IMG/VR virus record: IMGVR_UViG_3300008262_006533
Coordinates: 1-51,757 of that record
Length of the DNA: 51,757 bases
Origin: a virus
Reading direction: 5' to 3' (one strand)
Shown: positions 48,455-51,757 of the stretch, piece by piece
How positions within the stretch are numbered: position 1 is the first letter of the stretch
Layout of the letters: each line of letters opens with the position of its first letter
The notes under the pieces: generated by a model
What the model was told of the DNA's origin: nothing
Databases searched by the model: none
The model's input: only the letters and a program-made list of their open reading frames with translations
Position numbers and translations under genes: made by a program

Positions 48455-48462
48455 TATAAATA
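48455..48462 (-). promoter_or_regulatory. TATTTATA motif before the 48441 gene
   Basis: 13 bases upstream of the ATG at 48441 on the minus strand; flanks TA and AAG. Confidence 0.5.
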
Positions 48463-48494
48463 TACGGTTATTCACATTTATTAAGGTGTAAGTA

Positions 48495-49238
48495 TCAGTC
48501 TTCCAATTTTCTCTCAACAGAAAGTTCTTTATCGACTGCTTTATTTGAAATATCGAACAACTTTTCGATGTGTCCCGACCTTCTCAAAAATTTAAAAACC
48601 AAGTTTTCATATGAAAGTTCACCTTCCTTTTCCAACCCTGATTTACGGTAATTCTTTAACTTTTCTTTGATTGAATCAATTAGTTTAATATCATCCTCTG
48701 AATGTTCTGACTCAATTACTTTGTCTATCTTTTCAGTCCAATTCTTGATTTTTTTCTCTAATACACCTCTATCAATTTCAATGTCTATTTTTTTGGGCTT
48801 TGTAACCCACTCATCGTTTAATACTGAATAAACACCTGTGGCAAAATGTGGCTCTTCACTGTCTTGGGCGTACAATTCAACATCATACCCAAATATTTTG
48901 ATGTCGTGTTTGTCGTTGAAAACTTGTTTTTTCAAATTGTATAATTCTTTGTATAAATCTGACTCGTCTTCGTATTGTTGGAAATCAACAATAATGTGTA
49001 GATCGAAATCGGAGAACTCTGACCAATTGAAATTAGCCAACGAACCAGTTAAAACAATATCTTCAACAAAAACATCTTCTCCCAAATAATCAATAAATTC
49101 TTCAGCAATTCTCATCAAAGCTTTTTTCACTTTAGGAATCATTTTAGCTTTTTGAGGATTTTCAGGATTTTCCCATACTTTCGGATTGAGAGTTTCTTGT
49201 ACTGAAAAACTGTTAAGAATTTTTTGAAAATTATTCAT
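48495..49238 (-). CDS. nucleotidyltransferase-domain protein
   Basis: 247 residues. IVLTGSLANFNWSEFSDFDLHIIVDF (61-86) is the core of the nucleotidyltransferase fold: Gly65-Ser66, then a 10-residue linker, then D77-x-D79. The third acidic residue may come from YDVELYAQD (about 116-124). The rest is helical and charged. Such proteins transfer a nucleotide or AMP to a small molecule, RNA or protein. No HEPN partner (the usual toxin-antitoxin arrangement) is next to it, so a TA module is not indicated. It is preceded by a TATTTATC site 3 bases from the ATG. Confidence 0.75.
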   Translation of the reverse strand: MNNFQKILNSFSVQETLNPKVWENPENPQKAKMIPKVKKALMRIAEEFIDYLGEDVFVEDIVLTGSLANFNWSEFSDFDLHIIVDFQQYEDESDLYKELYNLKKQVFNDKHDIKIFGYDVELYAQDSEEPHFATGVYSVLNDEWVTKPKKIDIEIDRGVLEKKIKNWTEKIDKVIESEHSEDDIKLIDSIKEKLKNYRKSGLEKEGELSYENLVFKFLRRSGHIEKLFDISNKAVDKELSVERKLED

Positions 49239-49241
49239 TTA

Positions 49242-49249
49242 GATAAATA
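49242..49249 (-). promoter_or_regulatory. TATTTATC motif before the nucleotidyltransferase gene
   Basis: 3 bases from the ATG at 49238 on the minus strand; flanks AG and TAA. Confidence 0.45.
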
Positions 49250-49492
49250 CTATATTTTTTTGTACTTGAATGCTCTCGATATGTCCGTAGTGAAAAACTT
49301 TCCTTGTGACTCGGACACTCTAAACTTAGTATATGTCTGATGTGGAACGTCTTCGTACTCGTACTTTAATCCATTGTTGAATTCAACAACGAGTTTTTTC
49401 GTTTCAGTATCGTATTCTGTTTTTTTTATGTTTGAAGATTTAATCTCATTGAGAATCTTCGTCCCCTTTATCTCTTCTTTCAGTATCGCCAT
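49250..49492 (-). CDS. KTSC-domain protein
   Basis: 80 residues. SSNIKKTEYDTETKKLVVEFNNGLKYEYEDVPHQTYTKF (19-57), SESQGKFFTTDI and FKYKKI follow the KTSC pattern (strand Y-D, L-x-V-x-F, G-x-x-Y-x-Y-x-x-V-P, and a late G-K-x-F). KTSC domains occur in phage and bacterial proteins, often attached to nucleic-acid or lysyl-tRNA-synthetase-like proteins; the function is unknown. Its start lies 47 bases inside the end of the upstream gene, a larger overlap than elsewhere here; a later start would remove the first strand, so the longer form is preferred. Confidence 0.75.
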   Translation of the reverse strand: MAILKEEIKGTKILNEIKSSNIKKTEYDTETKKLVVEFNNGLKYEYEDVPHQTYTKFRVSESQGKFFTTDISRAFKYKKI

Positions 49493-49781
49493 CTCGGAGT
49501 GGTATTAATTCGTTTATTTTTAATAGTAACGGCATAATGTAGTCTTGAACTTCTTCTTTGGTGACATCAAATCCATAATCGATAATAAACCTAATCAAAG
49601 AATTGAATTGACTTTGAAATTTTTCTTGGAGACTCATCATCTTAAAAGTATATTGGGGAGGACTATCAAGTTCTGATTCACTGAATCCAAGTTCTTGTAG
49701 ATGTCGTCTGAGTTCCAAATAGGTCTCCAATAATTCATTCAAGAACGGAGAGTTATTCAAATATTTTTGGAATGGTTTCAT
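49446..49781 (-). CDS. hypothetical helical protein
   Basis: 111 residues, acidic and helical (NELLETYLELRRHLQELGFSESELD; FQSQFNSLIRFIIDYGFDVTKEEVQDYIMPLLLKINELIP). Its last 15 residues are strongly charged (RDGDTERRDKGDEDSQ). No family match is recognised. It is the first gene of the small cluster that also contains the KTSC and nucleotidyltransferase genes; a TATTTATA site lies 3 bases before the ATG. Confidence 0.6.
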   Translation of the reverse strand: MKPFQKYLNNSPFLNELLETYLELRRHLQELGFSESELDSPPQYTFKMMSLQEKFQSQFNSLIRFIIDYGFDVTKEEVQDYIMPLLLKINELIPLRDGDTERRDKGDEDSQ

Positions 49782-49784
49782 AAA

Positions 49785-49792
49785 TATAAATA
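49785..49792 (-). promoter_or_regulatory. TATTTATA motif before the 49781 gene
   Basis: 3 bases before the ATG at 49781 on the minus strand; flanks AA and TTT. It is downstream of the 49831-49860 terminator, so the next transcript on this strand would begin here. Confidence 0.5.
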
Positions 49793-49830
49793 TTATGAAA
49801 ACTTTTTACATTTTGACTATTATAAAAAAT

Positions 49831-49860
49831 AAAAACCCTCACCGATAGTGAGGGTTTTTT
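49831..49860 (-). terminator. intrinsic terminator after the UVR-protein gene
   Basis: Stem AAAAACCCTCAC/GTGAGGGTTTTT with loop CGATA on the plus strand. T runs follow on both strands, so it can work in both directions. It lies 2 bases after the stop codon (49863 end) of the UVR gene. Confidence 0.9.
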
Positions 49861-49862
49861 GA

Positions 49863-50240
49863 TTACTTCAATTTCTTGAGTTGGTCTCTAATTTCAATTG
49901 ATTTCTCAAAATTTTGTTCTTTGATTGATTGTTTGAGTTCAAGTTCCAACTTTTCGATTTCAACTTGATTACTTTCAAGTTTTTTAATTTTATCTCTCAA
50001 TTCAACCGCTTTTTCAAAATCTTCATTTTCGATTGCAAGATCTAGTTGTTGTTTAAGAGTCTTAGTATTTGTTTCTTTAGGGACTTGGTTTCCACCATAA
50101 AAATAACTCGTGAATACCATACTTCCATCATCGGAAATTTTCTTATGGGTTTTCCATTGTCCATCTACGTCATCGAATTGTTTGAACATATCGTCAAACG
50201 CTTTCCACAAATCATTTAAGTTTCTTTCTCTACCGAACAT
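49863..50240 (-). CDS. UVR-motif protein (McsA/UvrB-like coil), 125 residues
   Basis: The ATG at 50240 is preferred: it gives MFGRERNLNDLWKAFDDMF, while the longer frame to 50333 would run through two palindromic sites and has an odd hydrophobic start. The C-terminal half contains two UVR-type helical hairpins: LKQQLDLAIENEDFEKAVELRDKIKKLE (about 65-92) and LELELKQSIKEQNFEKSIEIRDQLKKL (about 98-124). UVR motifs let UvrB bind UvrC, and in McsA-type proteins they are part of Clp protease adaptors. The neighbouring divergent gene codes for a ClpC-like unfoldase which itself has a UVR-like segment. That suggests an adaptor or modulator of that unfoldase, inferred from context. A terminator follows. 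Confidence 0.75.
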   Translation of the reverse strand: MFGRERNLNDLWKAFDDMFKQFDDVDGQWKTHKKISDDGSMVFTSYFYGGNQVPKETNTKTLKQQLDLAIENEDFEKAVELRDKIKKLESNQVEIEKLELELKQSIKEQNFEKSIEIRDQLKKLK

Positions 50241-50308
50241 AATTATATTTTTTTTGTTTAAGTTTATTTTCGTATATTTGTAATCAAGTTTGATGCCCAC
50301 ACAAATTA

Positions 50309-50325
50309 TATGACACCATGTCACA
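50309..50325. promoter_or_regulatory. palindrome 1: TGACA-CCA-TGTCA (likely operator)
   Basis: Inverted repeat TGACA (50311-50315) and TGTCA (50319-50323) with a 3-base centre CCA, bounded by TA and CA. It matches the palindrome 41 bases away closely. Sits in the intergenic gap between divergent genes, upstream of both starts. Confidence 0.7.
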
Positions 50326-50334
50326 AAAATCAAA

Positions 50335-50352
50335 TATTTTCATGAAAAATAT
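50335..50352. promoter_or_regulatory. AT-rich palindrome between the two operators
   Basis: ATATTTTCATGAAAAATAT is nearly symmetrical around CATG, with one extra A on the right arm. It may be an independent protein site or a structural element of the same regulatory region. AT-rich palindromes occur by chance more often, so confidence is low. Confidence 0.35.
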
Positions 50353-50366
50353 GACATTTTGTCATA
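50350..50366. promoter_or_regulatory. palindrome 2: TATGACA-TTT-TGTCATA (likely operator)
   Basis: Perfect 17-base inverted repeat with a 3-base TTT centre. The TGACA-N3-TGTCA core equals that of palindrome 1; the centres (50317 and 50358) are 41 bases apart, close to four turns of DNA, so both would face the same side. The ATG of the Clp-like gene is 51 bases downstream. Confidence 0.75.
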
Positions 50367-50416
50367 ATATTTGGAAAAGAATAAACTTTGTTATTACTTT
50401 GTAAAAAAAAAGAACT

Positions 50417-51757
50417 ATGAATGACCTAATGGACGACGAAGACAAAATGATGAGTAAAAAACAGAAGTCTGCAAGTGAGACCTCAACACCTGTACTTGAT
50501 AATTTCAGTAGAGATTTGAATAAACTTGCTGAAGCGGGAAAGTTAGACCCCGTAATCGGAAGAGACAGAGAAATTCTTAGAATTGCTCAAATCTTATCCC
50601 GAAGAAAAAAGAATAACCCAATTATCATTGGTGAACCTGGTTGTGGTAAGACTGCAATCGTTGAAGGTTTAGCGATGAAAATTGTAAATGGGGATTGTCC
50701 AAGAAATTTGTTGGACAAAAGATTGGTTAATCTTGATTTGACTTCCGTTGTCGCTGGTACAAAATACCGTGGACAATTCGAGGAGAGGATGAAAGTAATT
50801 ATCGAAGAACTTCAAGCGAATCCAAACATCATTGTTTTCATTGATGAGATTCACACTTTGGTAGGTTCAGGAAATTCATCTGGTTCAATGGACGGTTCCA
50901 ACATTTTTAAACCTGCATTGTCTCGTGGGGAAATCCAAGTCATCGGTGCTACAACTTTGGATGAATTCAGAAAAAACATCGAGAAAGATGGGGCATTGGA
51001 GCGTAGATTCCAAAAAGTAATTGTAGAACCATCTTCAGTTGTTGAAACGATTCAAATTCTGAAAAACGTTCGTGATAAGTATGAATCATATCACAAAGTA
51101 GTTTATTCGGATGAGGTAATTGAAACATGTGTGAAACTTGCCGAGAGGTACATCACTGACCGTGAATTTCCCGACAAAGCTTTTGACATTATGGATGAGG
51201 TCGGAGCAAGAATGCAGACTGAATTGAAAGTACCTGAATCAATTGAGGAGTTGAAACGTAAAGCTGCGGAATTGAAACAACAAAAGTTAGATGTTGTTAA
51301 AAAACAGAATTATGAACAAGCAGCTCAACTCAGAGACAAGGAGAAAAAGTTGTTGGACAAATTAGAACAAGAAAAACAGAAGTTTGAAGAACAGATGTCA
51401 AAGGACAAACAGAAAATCAGTTTGGAGGATGTATATGATGTTGTTTCGAACATGACCAAAATTCCTGTCAATAAAATGTCCACAGATGATTCGAAAGCTC
51501 TTCTCAACTTGGATAAACAAATTGTTGGTACAGTAATCGGTCAAGATGCAGCTGTAATCAAAGTTGCAAAGTCCATCAAAAGAAATCGTCTTGGAATTAA
51601 AGATCCGAATCGTCCAATAGGGTCATTCATTTTCTTAGGTTCTACGGGTGTTGGTAAAACTCATTTAGCTAAACAACTTGCAAAAGAAATGTTTGGAAGT
51701 GAAGATTCTCTTATCCGTGTAGATATGTCCGAGTACCAAGAGAAACATACGGTTTCT
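50417..51757 (+). CDS. ClpC-like AAA+ unfoldase without N-domain, cut at right edge
   Basis: 447 codons visible, open to the window end. The first AAA module has GEPGCGKT (72-79, Walker A), VAGTKYRGQFEERM (112-125, the pore-loop region KYRG), FIDEIHTLVG (141-150, Walker B) and GATTLDEFRKNIEKDGALERRF (177-198). A middle helical segment with a UVR-like stretch (VVKKQNYEQAAQLRDKEKKL, 293-312) is like that of ClpC. The second module opens with FLGSTGVGKTHLAKQLAK (406-423). The Clp N-terminal domain is missing: only about 26 residues (MNDLMDDEDKMMSKKQK...) precede the VLDNFSRDL start of the first AAA module. Such unfoldases feed proteins to ClpP or disaggregate them. The ClpP-binding loop lies beyond the window and cannot be judged. 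Confidence 0.87.
   Translation, partial: MNDLMDDEDKMMSKKQKSASETSTPVLDNFSRDLNKLAEAGKLDPVIGRDREILRIAQILSRRKKNNPIIIGEPGCGKTAIVEGLAMKIVNGDCPRNLLDKRLVNLDLTSVVAGTKYRGQFEERMKVIIEELQANPNIIVFIDEIHTLVGSGNSSGSMDGSNIFKPALSRGEIQVIGATTLDEFRKNIEKDGALERRFQKVIVEPSSVVETIQILKNVRDKYESYHKVVYSDEVIETCVKLAERYITDREFPDKAFDIMDEVGARMQTELKVPESIEELKRKAAELKQQKLDVVKKQNYEQAAQLRDKEKKLLDKLEQEKQKFEEQMSKDKQKISLEDVYDVVSNMTKIPVNKMSTDDSKALLNLDKQIVGTVIGQDAAVIKVAKSIKRNRLGIKDPNRPIGSFIFLGSTGVGKTHLAKQLAKEMFGSEDSLIRVDMSEYQEKHTVS

Noticed and set aside
48495-49781. Toxin-antitoxin module with the nucleotidyltransferase
   Set aside because: No HEPN-like partner; the neighbours are a KTSC protein and an acidic helical protein.
50273-50280. 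TATATTTG as -7 element for the Clp-like gene
   Set aside because: It matches TAnnTTTG, but it lies 137 bases upstream with a TTTG at only 16 bases distance; too weak to call.
50241-50333. 31-residue N-terminal extension of the UVR protein
   Set aside because: It would run through palindrome 1 and has no family similarity; MFGRERN at 50240 fits the usual start.
50669-50854. Minus-strand frame inside the Clp-like gene
   Set aside because: Shadow of the AAA+ coding sequence, which shows all motifs in the plus frame.

Overview
The window is AT-rich, almost completely packed with genes (no gene-free stretch longer than about 180 bases), and comes from the genome of a large tailed phage with a T4-type head (myovirus-like). 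On the minus strand, read right to left, the head cassette runs terminase large subunit (T4 gp17 type), portal (gp20), prohead protease (gp21), an acidic prohead-core/scaffold candidate in the gp22 slot, and major capsid protein (gp23). A gp55-like late sigma factor and a PhoH ATPase are on the plus strand. The host is most likely a Bacteroidota bacterium. Start codons follow A-rich leaders without clear Shine-Dalgarno sequences, one small protein resembles the Bacteroidota DUF4494 family, a signal peptide ends in the typical ...NAQ pattern, and a DUF6165-type protein and a bS21 homologue are present. The host call is an inference. No tRNA, CRISPR array or insertion sequence was seen.

Layout. 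1-4291 (minus): three fibre-like structural genes, two with long Thr-Pro-rich mucin-like stretches. 4344-6920 (plus): small genes of unknown function plus a stand-alone WYL domain. 6974-24257 (plus): one long run of touching or overlapping genes dominated by sugar-nucleotide enzymes, glycosyltransferases (including GT10- and GT11-type fucosyltransferases) and FkbM methyltransferases. A PolB-type exonuclease, dUTPase, PhoH and the sigma factor are threaded through it. 24277-30476 (plus): probable baseplate/tail structural genes ending in a terminator. 30549-33594: a mixed-strand patch of accessory genes (secreted protein, OmpA-like protein, Lys-rich protein). 33674-49781 (mostly minus): head morphogenesis, more structural or unknown genes, a fourth Thr-Pro-rich protein, a nucleotidyltransferase and a KTSC protein. 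One plus-strand gene, bS21, is inserted antiparallel inside the head cassette. 49863-51757: a UVR-motif protein and a ClpC-like AAA+ unfoldase are divergently transcribed around two matching palindromes.

How it may work together. The phage appears to build or remodel a fucose-containing, probably O-methylated glycan from host GDP-mannose. It makes GDP-fucose with Fcl and probably GDP-L-galactose with a GDP-mannose 3,5-epimerase, and transfers sugars with a large set of its own transferases. The Thr/Pro-rich fibre proteins are attractive but unproven acceptors; the alternative is that host surface glycans are changed. A gene-oriented TATTTAT motif recurs just upstream of head, tail and bS21 genes and is absent before the glycan operon. 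It is a candidate late promoter element read with the gp55-like sigma factor.
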